From the NCBI GenBank assembly GCA_052400625.1, contig JBQTGH010000017.1: a stretch of DNA of 58,207 bases, one strand, 5' to 3'. A model generated the notes under the pieces. It ran no database searches and was not told where the DNA came from. It saw nothing but the letters and a program-made list of their open reading frames with translations. Made by a program: the position numbers and the translations under genes. Of this stretch, positions 9,152 through 17,068 are shown in pieces. The stretch's first letter is position 1. Every line of letters starts with the position of its first letter. The stretch comes from Thermophagus sp052400625 (lineage in GTDB: Bacteria > Bacteroidota > Bacteroidia > Bacteroidales > Marinilabiliaceae).

Positions 9152-10264
9152 TTATTCTTCTCCATCCCATCCGGCTAGACGGGCCAGGATCCACCAAAAA
9201 GCCATAGCCTTACGATTGGCGGTGATATGTTGAGAGTTGTGCGCTCCATAGGCAACCTCCCCACCAGGTGATAATCTATTTTCCCAATAATCCACTCCTT
9301 TTGTATGAGACGCTTGCCATTCTTGATAAAAATTTCCTCCATATAGGTCAGAATAGCCATCATCCCCAGCATCTTCCCAATAATTTCCGTCCATATCATG
9401 GGTATCAATACTATAATAATCTAAACAGTAAAGTTTATTTTCCTGGCAATAAGTATTGATTAAATCTGCCTGATTTTTAGGCCTTCCTTCTCCCACGTTC
9501 TTATCGAATACAGCATGTCCAGTCATAAAAATAAAATGAACGAATTCTTCCCGTTGTCCGGGACCGGTTCCAATTTTTGAACCTCCTTTACCATATTCGG
9601 CAATCAACTGTGACATACCTGGAAGATAATTTTCCTCCACCTTATGCTTGGATATATCACACCACGACCACATTACCACATTAACATGGGCATTATCCGG
9701 ATCGTCAAGGAAATTTCTGGTTGCCTGAATAAAGGCTGTTTCATCCACACTTAGATCAGTGGCTGTTTTTCCCTGTGAGGCATAATCTTCCATTGCATAA
9801 TCATAAATGGTCAATTTCCCATTGATCAACGTATTGCGCGAAACACCAAATAGATTCTCATCACCATCCTTATAACTTGTTAGGCCGAATACACCACGTG
9901 TCACATGCGTGCCATGCGAAGTATGCTGATAAGCCACATAAAAATTTTCTCTAGCTTTCTCAAGATATTGCTTTGGAATACTCCTTAATACGGATTCTTT
10001 TGCCACCTCATGTCCTGCAACAAACCTAGTTCCTTCAACACTATCCAAATCATCACCGACACCTTCTGAATTTTCTCCCTCGGAACTATCATCATCTACA
10101 TCATTTGTCTCCTCCTCCGATCCGGAACTGGGATCGGTTTCTTCCGTCAACTCACCATCACCTGTATTATCCTCAACAGCGTCAAGCGTGCATGCCGTCA
10201 ACCAAAACAAAAACATCGAAATAAAAAAATAACCTGGCTTCATATGCCTTAATTTAATTTTCAT
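9152..10264 (-). CDS. Secreted lipoprotein of unknown function with acidic linker
   Basis: I do not recognise a characterised family. The 370-residue protein starts with a signal peptide ending in a lipobox-like LTAC (Cys about residue 25). A low-complexity linker rich in Asp, Glu, Ser and Gly follows to about residue 78. Such linkers commonly space a surface domain from the membrane. The globular part (about 80-370) has Tyr, Trp and His-rich blocks such as YQHTSHGTHVTRG, VVMWSWCDIS, HFIFMTGHAVFD and HNSQHITANRKAMAFWWILA. These recurrent His residues hint at an enzyme, but no catalytic class can be assigned. An internal Met at residue 8 is an alternative start. It stands alone, ending 64 bp from the convergent AraC gene. 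Confidence 0.8.
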   Translation of the reverse strand: MKIKLRHMKPGYFFISMFLFWLTACTLDAVEDNTGDGELTEETDPSSGSEEETNDVDDDSSEGENSEGVGDDLDSVEGTRFVAGHEVAKESVLRSIPKQYLEKARENFYVAYQHTSHGTHVTRGVFGLTSYKDGDENLFGVSRNTLINGKLTIYDYAMEDYASQGKTATDLSVDETAFIQATRNFLDDPDNAHVNVVMWSWCDISKHKVEENYLPGMSQLIAEYGKGGSKIGTGPGQREEFVHFIFMTGHAVFDKNVGEGRPKNQADLINTYCQENKLYCLDYYSIDTHDMDGNYWEDAGDDGYSDLYGGNFYQEWQASHTKGVDYWENRLSPGGEVAYGAHNSQHITANRKAMAFWWILARLAGWDGEE

Positions 10265-10536
10265 TAATACTCAGTCAATTATCAAAATCATAAACCCATT
10301 GGTACTAGACATTTAATTCTCAAAAATCGAAACAATTTCAACGACACTCAACTCGCTGTCATTTAAAACATGTATTCAAAATAAGAAAAGCTTTAAAGTC
10401 ATAACGCCTTCCCACCTCCCATATTGCTTAAAAGATAACTTGAGCCTCCACTGCTAATACATAAACACCCATTTTATGACTTTCAACAGTAACAATTCAT
10501 TTTCAGTCTTTTTTACAACTGGCAAAATACGACGAC
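10265..10536. other. Gene-free stretch between divergent genes
   Basis: AT-rich sequence upstream of both the lipoprotein (minus) and the ATP-grasp gene (plus). Apart from the plus-strand promoter at 10537-10566, nothing definite is seen. Confidence 0.4.
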
Positions 10537-10566
10537 TTTGTATCAAAATCAATAGTATTAGCTTTG
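10537..10566 (+). promoter_or_regulatory. Candidate promoter for the ATP-grasp-like gene
   Basis: TTTG (10537-10540), an 18-nt spacer and TAGCTTTG (10559-10566), an exact match to TAnnTTTG. The start codon at 10592 leaves a leader of about 20 nt. Confidence 0.55.
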
Positions 10567-10591
10567 CAATTAAAAACAATAAAAAGAAGCC

Positions 10592-11812
10592 ATGCACCCC
10601 GAAATTTTTTTATTTAATCCCACCAATGAAATGGCCATTGCCAATGGTCAGGGATCTTATATGCCCCCCCTCAGACTTCAAAGATTCGAGAATGACTTAG
10701 CTGCAATACCTTGGTTATTAACTAATGAACAAGACTTTATACTTATCTCTCAAAAACAAGGAAATACTTTAGAACATTTAAGCCAATTTGGTTGGAAAAT
10801 GCCGTCATTGGTGACTTCACCTTCTGAAATACCTGAAAACATGAGGATTAACTTTTCCCCATGGGGATGGAGTCCGGCGGTATATAACAAACTAAAACCT
10901 TTTTATCATTTGGCATCCAGACAATGGATGGAACACCCTTTTGCCACTTGGAAAAACAATTCAGCACATCTCCTAAGCCGTGAAACTGGATATCAGCTCT
11001 TAAACGAAATTAAAAAAATAAAAAATCAACACCCCAAACATTATGATCTCATTGAGATTCCTTATTCGCCAATAAAAATCAGTAATATCAAACAATTGGC
11101 GCAAACATTATCAGACATCCAACCACCTGCTTTGATCAAAACCCCCTGGAGTGCTTCAGGACGAGGACTCTTTAGAATAAGAGATCATCGTGACGATCCT
11201 TCACAATCGGACTGGATCCGCGGAATGCTTAAACGACAAAAAGTTATTTATCTTGAGAAAATGCTTTCTAAAATTCAGGATGTCTCATTTCAATTTATAA
11301 TCAATAAAAACATTAACTATAAAGGGCACAACTTTTTTTATACTGATGATTCCGGACAATTTGCGGGATGCGCGGTTGGATATCCTGAAAACAGTTTTTC
11401 CTGTTTTCAGGATATGAACAAAGTCAAAGAAGCATTATCTCAGGGTGCTGAAATAATATCACTAGCTCTTAAGCAATTGAGAATAGAAATTCAGTATTGT
11501 GGGCCGGCCGGAATTGATGGGCTCTTTTTCATAGATGATCAAAATGAAATGAAGTTACAACCTTGTCTTGAAATCAACTTAAGATATAACATGGGCCTGG
11601 CTAATCTTCGGCTGCAAAATAGAATTGCGCCTCAAGCGCATGGACGTTGGACTACAGGCATTTTTAAACAGGAAGCTTGGACTTCATTTTGCAAGAGAAT
11701 GAGTATGGAGAATCCTCCCGTCTTTGAACAAAACAAAATAAAAAAAGGATTTTTGCCGTTGGTTAATCCCTATTCCGAAAAGCTCTTTGGAGCATGGCTA
11801 AACCTAAAATAG
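10592..11812 (+). CDS. ATP-grasp-like protein of unknown function
   Basis: This is a 406-residue cytoplasmic protein with no signal peptide. The middle contains a Lys-plus-glycine-rich segment, IKTPWSASGRGL, resembling the ATP-grasp phosphate-binding loop. Further on, LEINLRYNMG (E327, N329) matches the ATP-grasp Mg-binding pattern ExNxRxxxG. A ligase joining a carboxylate to an amine or thiol with ATP is therefore likely, but the substrate is unknown. The N terminus (HPEIFLFNPTNEMAIANG) looks well conserved and supports this start. The gene has its own promoter and ends head-to-head with the patatin gene, with no bases between the two stop codons. Confidence 0.75.
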   Translation: MHPEIFLFNPTNEMAIANGQGSYMPPLRLQRFENDLAAIPWLLTNEQDFILISQKQGNTLEHLSQFGWKMPSLVTSPSEIPENMRINFSPWGWSPAVYNKLKPFYHLASRQWMEHPFATWKNNSAHLLSRETGYQLLNEIKKIKNQHPKHYDLIEIPYSPIKISNIKQLAQTLSDIQPPALIKTPWSASGRGLFRIRDHRDDPSQSDWIRGMLKRQKVIYLEKMLSKIQDVSFQFIINKNINYKGHNFFYTDDSGQFAGCAVGYPENSFSCFQDMNKVKEALSQGAEIISLALKQLRIEIQYCGPAGIDGLFFIDDQNEMKLQPCLEINLRYNMGLANLRLQNRIAPQAHGRWTTGIFKQEAWTSFCKRMSMENPPVFEQNKIKKGFLPLVNPYSEKLFGAWLNLK

Positions 11813-12733
11813 CTAAATACCGCTACCTTCTTCTTCTATTTTGCTTATTTGCATCACAGGACCAAGTTCTTCTTGAATAAGTTTTACCGTGGCATCATAC
11901 CCAATTTTAAATAGTTCATCCGCTTTGTCGAAATCCAAAAGAGTGAAACGCTTCATCTCCTCCGGCTCAATTAAAAAATCGCACATTTGACGGCTTTCAT
12001 TAACATTTTGCTCTACTGCCAGACTAAAAGTTCGCTGGGCAATTTCACGAATCCCACTTAATTTTTCCACTGTACCATTATAATTGACATTCACACCGAT
12101 CAAAATACGACACTTATCCTTAATGGATGCAGCCGGAAGGTTATCAAATAACCCTCCATCGATATAAGTTTTTCCTTGGATATCCTGGGGTAACAAAATA
12201 ACGGGAACCGAACAGGATGCAATAACATAATCAATAAGAGGTCCCTTTTCGCCTTTCACTTCATTAATCCCATCTGTAATATTTGCCACAGACAAAAAGA
12301 ATGGTTTCTTTAAAGTGGAAAAATCATCCTCAGGAATCTCCTCTTTCAATAATCTTCGCACGGCATTCAGTTCGAAAAAACCTCGTTGACCAAAACGAAG
12401 TGATACCATGCTATAAATTTTATCCTTTTTCACCAGGTCAAGAATACGTTCTGGACGAATTCCAGCAGCATATAAGACGCCAACTAAAGCCCCCATACTA
12501 GTGCCGGAAATAATATCGGGCGACATTCCGTACTGATCTAGCGCACTGAGAACACCTATATGAGCTATCCCCCGGGCACTCCCCCCACTCAGGGCTATCC
12601 CCACCTCATGGACAAAGGAATTTTCATATTGATCAGCCAAGCTCTTTTTGTTCTGTGCCGGATCTCCCTGCGGCCCCGACTTTGACTTCTCTTTATATTT
12701 TAGTATCCAATCAAATAATCCCATAGCAAACAA
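11813..12733 (-). CDS. Patatin-like phospholipase
   Basis: This is a patatin-family serine hydrolase (lipid acyl hydrolase) of 306 residues, similar in layout to the RssA/NTE group. The oxyanion hole GGSARG is at 50-55, the nucleophile is S79 in GTSMG, and the catalytic Asp lies in the DGG motif (IDGGLFDNLPA) near residue 190. An internal Met at residue 4 (MGLFDWILK) is the more likely start. The convergent stops are immediately adjacent (TAG then CTA), so transcription from either side could run into the other gene. Confidence 0.88.
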   Translation of the reverse strand: MFAMGLFDWILKYKEKSKSGPQGDPAQNKKSLADQYENSFVHEVGIALSGGSARGIAHIGVLSALDQYGMSPDIISGTSMGALVGVLYAAGIRPERILDLVKKDKIYSMVSLRFGQRGFFELNAVRRLLKEEIPEDDFSTLKKPFFLSVANITDGINEVKGEKGPLIDYVIASCSVPVILLPQDIQGKTYIDGGLFDNLPAASIKDKCRILIGVNVNYNGTVEKLSGIREIAQRTFSLAVEQNVNESRQMCDFLIEPEEMKRFTLLDFDKADELFKIGYDATVKLIQEELGPVMQISKIEEEGSGI

Positions 12734-13121
12734 CTTCAGATGTTAAACATTGACTCAAAAATATCAGCTAAATCTTAATAATCAATAACAATCTATTCTT
12801 CAATATTTAAAAGGTTCTGTAGATTAATGCGCTGAATGTCGATATTCTGTGAATTAATTTACATCAAAAATCTGGAAATCTTTGACTTTATGAACAGATT
12901 CTAAAATAAAAAAAGGAAGAATAATAAATACTCTTCCCTTTTTAAAAATAATAACTTACTCAACATTTTTTGACTCCACTTTTATTTAATTCCGATAAGC
13001 TATATGGCTATTCGTCTCATTTTTTTCGGAATCACATAAAAGCACTTCAAACAAAAAAGTATTGATGATTTTTTGAACGTTTAACCTAAAATAACATTTT
13101 CTACTTCTTTTTTCAGAAGAT
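12734..13121. other. Gene-free stretch with one hairpin
   Basis: Apart from the terminator-like hairpin at 12908-12944, I see no gene or clear site. Possible reading frames here are short, overlap in conflicting frames and have no start context. Confidence 0.4.
12908..12944 (-). terminator. Terminator-like hairpin downstream of the small gene
   Basis: Read on the minus strand, AAAAAGG(g)AAGA pairs with TCTTCCTTTTT around a short AT loop and ends in a T-run. It lies about 180 bp past the stop of the small gene at 13122-13316. Confidence 0.5.
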
Positions 13122-13316
13122 TCACCCTGCAGTATACAATAATAAAGCTGAGTAAGTATTAATGCCTTGACTGGAATGCGCAGCATACTCCAAATCGATA
13201 ATCTGATCGGGAGAAATCTTTTCTTCCGCAAGAAAATGGTTGATCTGATCATCCAGCGACATGTCATAATCATCTAATCCAGTGTACTGAAAGTGTTTTG
13301 TAAATACTTTTTTCAT
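13122..13316 (-). CDS. Small acidic protein, Cse60-like
   Basis: This is a 64-residue protein with no membrane segment. A good ribosome binding site (AAAGAGGA) sits six bases before the ATG, unusually clear for this genome and decisive for the start. The sequence pattern (a basic N terminus, then LDDQINHFLAEE, IIDLEYAA and a C-terminal YSALLLY) resembles the short Cse60/DUF2758 proteins of Bacillus. This comparison is from memory. The function is unknown. Confidence 0.65.
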   Translation of the reverse strand: MKKVFTKHFQYTGLDDYDMSLDDQINHFLAEEKISPDQIIDLEYAAHSSQGINTYSALLLYTAG

Positions 13317-13552
13317 AAAATCCTCTTTAATATTATTAAACTCACATCACACATTCGGTCTACGCAAAAAAGAGTTTTTTGATACACTAAAGATTCTAAA
13401 TAACTACATAATTTTTATGTTCTGATAACAATTAGTTCTATATGTTGTCTTTAGATCAAAAAAAATTTCCAATAAGATTCAATAAACTAAAGTAGTTTAA
13501 GGGGAAAGGCCCTACCAATAAACCCACATAACAATCTACTCAGATCCAAATT

Positions 13553-13584
13553 AAAAAAAAGAGGGGCGTGCCCCTCTTTTTTTT
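13553..13584. terminator. Symmetric terminator hairpin
   Basis: GAGGGGC (13561-13567) pairs with GCCCCTC (13570-13576), flanked by an A-run before and a T-run after, so it can work on both strands. It directly follows the stop of the 93-residue minus-strand gene. Confidence 0.8.
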
Positions 13585-13591
13585 AATCACT

Positions 13592-13873
13592 CTATTTTAG
13601 TTCGCTTACAATTTCGACTAGTTCGGAAAATTTCTGATACATCTCCTTGCGAACCTCCTGAAAATACTTTTTCACCTTTTTAGGATCCCTTTTTTCAACA
13701 GGATGATTAATTTTTTTAAGAATGGCACTACGGAACATAAGGGTATCGGTAACCACCTTCCTGAATGTCTCATCATCCACATTGCTAAAGAGCATTTTTC
13801 TTACATAAGCTTCAGTAACTATTTCACCGGCCAAATAATTTATATCTTTCTTTAAGTCTCTAATACTCGCCAT
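13592..13873 (-). CDS. Conserved-looking small helical protein
   Basis: This 93-residue, Lys- and Glu-rich soluble protein (MASIRDLKKDINYLAGEI...) appears all-alpha and lacks a signal peptide. I recognise it as the kind of small hypothetical protein common in Bacteroidota, but no function is known to me. It is monocistronic, with a strong terminator 8 bp after its stop codon. Confidence 0.75.
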   Translation of the reverse strand: MASIRDLKKDINYLAGEIVTEAYVRKMLFSNVDDETFRKVVTDTLMFRSAILKKINHPVEKRDPKKVKKYFQEVRKEMYQKFSELVEIVSELK

Positions 13874-14043
13874 GATTTCCTAATTAAAATTTATATACCA
13901 AATTTAAATGTTTTTATTATTGCATACAAACCATTGGTTCACATTTACTCCTTTTTTTATTCTTTTAATCTAAAAAATCAGGCTATTCGTAAAAGAAATC
14001 AACACATTAAACATTTACCTTTAACATTAAAAACATATTTTTC

Positions 14044-14160
14044 TACATTTGTAATCGTCAGAAAGTGCTTGCGCTTTTTACCCAAAAGTGCAACGTGACC
14101 TAAGTAACCCATGTTCAAAAAGGAAAAGACGACTCAAAACGTTGAGCCGTCTTTTTTTTT
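14044..14160 (+). ncRNA. Candidate small RNA with promoter and terminator
   Basis: TACATTTG (14044-14051) is an exact -7 element, though no good -33 is seen. About 10 nt later a short transcribed-looking segment begins. It has a 10-bp hairpin, TTGCGCTTTT (14069-14078) with AAAAGTGCAA (14084-14093), loop TACCC and one G-U pair. It ends in a plus-oriented terminator (14126-14160). No plus-strand gene lies upstream for more than 2 kb, so the strong plus-strand T-tail needs a local transcript of about 100 nt. The terminator hairpin could instead serve the convergent peptidase gene. Confidence 0.45.
14126..14160. terminator. Terminator hairpin between candidate sRNA and peptidase gene
   Basis: AAGACG-a-CTCAA pairs with TTGAG-c-CGTCTT around AACG. 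On the plus strand a run of ten T follows. On the minus strand a weaker T-rich tail follows. It lies just past the stop of the S37 peptidase gene. Confidence 0.75.
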
Positions 14161-14163
14161 AGT

Positions 14164-15447
14164 TTAATTTAGCCATTCATTCAATTGGCGAATTACTACC
14201 TGTCGCAGAGAATCAGGCAAATTATTGATTCTGGTCCGATGCGAACCTCCAGGCTTTTGGATTTTCACCATTTGTGATAAACCTTCTGGCTCCAGCGAGG
14301 TGGCACTCCATGGATCATTCTGACCGGTTATCAAAATAATTTCAGGATCAGCCTCTTTCAGTTTTCTTAAGATTCGATAAGGTGCATTTTTATCGAATTC
14401 AAGATTGGCCACATCGGGAGCCATAAACCGATTAGAAACGGTATCGGTATGAATTTCATCCAACCACGCTTTCAACGGTGTTGCCAAATAGGGATAATAG
14501 CCCAATTCTTTGTATGCTTGATAAAAGAAAGGACAAATCTGTTCCCATTGCTGATCCGAAAAGTATCCAAAATCACTCCCCTTTTTCAGATGGTTAAACA
14601 ACTCTTCGGCTGAAGCCCCTGACCCCGGAATATTATCAATATTACCGCCCCATTGCCATAGACTGAATGGATATTCCAGAACTGCCAGCTCAAAAGCTTT
14701 TTCCTTCCCCATTCGGAAAGTATATCCTTTTTTTCGGGCCAAATCATTAAAAAAAGGCATCAACTCATTCTGGCGCTTTAAAACTTCTTTCTGAAATGTC
14801 AAAATACGGTGCCGTTGTTCGGCACTACCAACATGTTTAAAAAATTCAATCAACCGTGTATCTTCCTTTTCCAGATTAAACGGAGCAACATAAGCAACAG
14901 TAACATCCACATCCTTAGGAAAAAGAGCACGATGAATCAACGCAGTTTGTCCCCCTTTGCTTATTCCGGTATTTATCCATTTTCCGGTGTAAAAAGGCCT
15001 AAACATTTCCACAATTCGGTGATGATCCATTGCTGCCTGATCGATAGTCAAAAACTCCCAATCCATGGAGTCAGGAACAGATTGACCAAAGTATCGATGC
15101 TCCACAACAATTTGATTTCCACCAACAATTTTCGTGAGTTCGGTGGTTCTGTTTTTGGGGGCCATATACCCCTCTGTCACTAATACAACGGGAGCCGAAG
15201 TTGACCTATGAGACAACCATACTCGCTGATTAAAATAGCCCTTTTCCGGATGAAAATGATCAACGGGTTGTTTTACCCACAGAAGCCATGCTTTCGCAAA
15301 TATGGAATCGGCCCGCACCTCATCCGAGGAAACCACCCCTGGCCAATTAGAAAATATATCTGCCTGCGTTTGGCCGAATACAATAATATTAATACTAAAC
15401 AACCCAAAACAAACAACTAATAAAACACTAAATTTTTCTCTTTTCAT
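14164..15447 (-). CDS. Secreted S37-family (PS-10) tripeptidyl aminopeptidase-like protein
   Basis: This is a 427-residue exported serine peptidase of the alpha/beta-hydrolase fold. A signal peptide covers about residues 1-25. The family hallmark QPVDHFHPEKGYFNQR starts near residue 60. The catalytic triad can be read as S163 (GISKGG), D378 (GQNDPWSA) and H403 (GGSHRTR). It would remove tripeptides from peptide N termini in the periplasm. The gene stands alone. Confidence 0.85.
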   Translation of the reverse strand: MKREKFSVLLVVCFGLFSINIIVFGQTQADIFSNWPGVVSSDEVRADSIFAKAWLLWVKQPVDHFHPEKGYFNQRVWLSHRSTSAPVVLVTEGYMAPKNRTTELTKIVGGNQIVVEHRYFGQSVPDSMDWEFLTIDQAAMDHHRIVEMFRPFYTGKWINTGISKGGQTALIHRALFPKDVDVTVAYVAPFNLEKEDTRLIEFFKHVGSAEQRHRILTFQKEVLKRQNELMPFFNDLARKKGYTFRMGKEKAFELAVLEYPFSLWQWGGNIDNIPGSGASAEELFNHLKKGSDFGYFSDQQWEQICPFFYQAYKELGYYPYLATPLKAWLDEIHTDTVSNRFMAPDVANLEFDKNAPYRILRKLKEADPEIILITGQNDPWSATSLEPEGLSQMVKIQKPGGSHRTRINNLPDSLRQVVIRQLNEWLN

Positions 15448-15946
15448 TTATTCTTATTTAGATAGACCAAAACACCCTCCCAAAAAAAATTCATATACTT
15501 CATCCTTCACTTTTCATCACTTGGGATTATCAATTAATTTCTGATAAACCGAATGCAGCAAACAAAAATTACCCTATCCTCTCTTTTAAACTCATTTACA
15601 AAATATGAAGTATCAATGCATAATTAGGAATTTTTCTTATTTTCTATTAAATTGAGTGATCTTAACTTATAAATTATCAGCCTTTTAACATACTAATCTT
15701 TTGAAAAATTTTACTGTAATCCTAAAGAAATCGTACAAAAATATATCAATTTCATTTTCTTTGTAATGACAAAAGCTATAGAACAACCATCCCCTTCATT
15801 TGGGGGGTGCAATTTAAAGTTTTTTTAGGTCCGAAAACCATCGGCATTTAAGATCTTATGAACTGTTAATGGAGAACTCATCTATTTAATTGAACAAACC
15901 TTAAAATCATTATTAAATATTTTAAAATATTACAATATAAATAACC
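15448..15946. other. Gene-free stretch between divergent genes
   Basis: An AT-rich region of about 500 bp upstream of the S37 peptidase (minus) and the beta-repeat protein (plus). I found no exact -33/-7 pair, RNA fold or repeat. Confidence 0.4.
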
Positions 15947-16996
15947 ATGCAAAAATTAAAATTTATGAAAAGACTTGTTATGCTCATTTTCCTGTCAGGA
16001 ATATTCAGTTTAGCCTCACAGGCTCAGTCCTTGAAAGAGATCTGCAATATGACCAAATCATTCAAAAATACCGACACTGTAAAAATAGATGCCAATTTCT
16101 GCAAGGTTACCATTACCTCAGCTAAAACTGATTCCATAAATGTCCAAACAGTTATCAAGGCTTCCACCTCCACCGACGGTTTCGGACTGAAAGAAGAAAT
16201 CAGTAATAACACTTTAGAACTTTACGTTATGATTCCTGATACCCATGTCTCTACCAAAACGGGGGAAATTATTCTATCTGTTCCTGCGGGAGTTAACGTT
16301 TTCGTTCAAACTACTTCTGGTTATATTCAACCCCAAAATCTCTACGACTGTTATTTGGAAGGCAGTTCCTCATACGGAAAAATCCTAACAGAAAATGTTT
16401 CTGGACACTACAAATTCAAAACTTCAACAGGAATAATATCGGTTAAAAATCTCAAAGGAGACCTTTCGACTATGACCAAAAGCGGATCCATCGAACTTTA
16501 TAACATAGATGGGAAAGTTCACTCTGTTTCTGACAAAGGAATCATTTCGGCCGATAATATTCTTGGAAATCTTACTGCCCAAACCAATACGGCAGCCCAA
16601 AATATTTCCAATGTTAAAGGAAACCTAATGCTGCGAACCTCAACCGGCATATTAACCCTGAAAAATATCCAGGGACAATTGCAGACCCTCAACGATGACG
16701 GAGATGTGTGGATAGACAATCTAAAAGGAACTATGGACCTTAAATCACTGGCCGGCAAGCTGGTCGGCACAGCCATTCAACTCACAAAAAGCAGCACCTT
16801 TGAAACCACCAAAGGACGAGTTGAAATGGAATTAAAAAACCCTCTCAATGAACTCACTTTTGATTTGGAATCCAACTTTGGCTTTCTTTATATCCCGGGA
16901 AAATCCAAAAAGAAGAAACTCACCTCGGGAAAAGGACCTATAGTCATAACAGCTCGTACCAACAGTGGTCCCCAACGTTTTACTCTGGCCAAATAA
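15947..16996 (+). CDS. Exported DUF4097-type beta-strand repeat protein
   Basis: This is a 349-residue protein with a signal peptide (residues 1-27, ending SQAQS). It then consists of short repeated beta strands with Gly, Asn and Ser turns (for example SSYGKILTENVSG, TSTGIISVKNLKG, TSTGILTLKNIQG). This is the pattern of the DUF4097 'putative adhesin' beta-helix family. The role is probably envelope-associated and non-enzymatic. A second Met at residue 7 (MKRLVML) could be the start. It ends just before a strong bidirectional terminator. Confidence 0.8.
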   Translation: MQKLKFMKRLVMLIFLSGIFSLASQAQSLKEICNMTKSFKNTDTVKIDANFCKVTITSAKTDSINVQTVIKASTSTDGFGLKEEISNNTLELYVMIPDTHVSTKTGEIILSVPAGVNVFVQTTSGYIQPQNLYDCYLEGSSSYGKILTENVSGHYKFKTSTGIISVKNLKGDLSTMTKSGSIELYNIDGKVHSVSDKGIISADNILGNLTAQTNTAAQNISNVKGNLMLRTSTGILTLKNIQGQLQTLNDDGDVWIDNLKGTMDLKSLAGKLVGTAIQLTKSSTFETTKGRVEMELKNPLNELTFDLESNFGFLYIPGKSKKKKLTSGKGPIVITARTNSGPQRFTLAK

Positions 16997-17006
16997 ACGA
17001 AACAAA

Positions 17007-17042
17007 AAGGAACGGCCCCACTTCTGAATGGGGCCGTTCCTT
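17007..17042. terminator. Strong bidirectional terminator
   Basis: AAGGAACGGCCCCA (17007-17020) pairs perfectly with TGGGGCCGTTCCTT (17029-17042) around an 8-nt loop. It sits between two convergent genes and probably serves both. Confidence 0.85.
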
Positions 17043-17068
17043 ATATCAGATTATCTTAGCGATGGAGA

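Noticed and set aside
12986..13273. 95-codon minus-strand frame
   Set aside because: It overlaps most of the better-supported 64-residue gene in another frame and has basic, low-plausibility composition.
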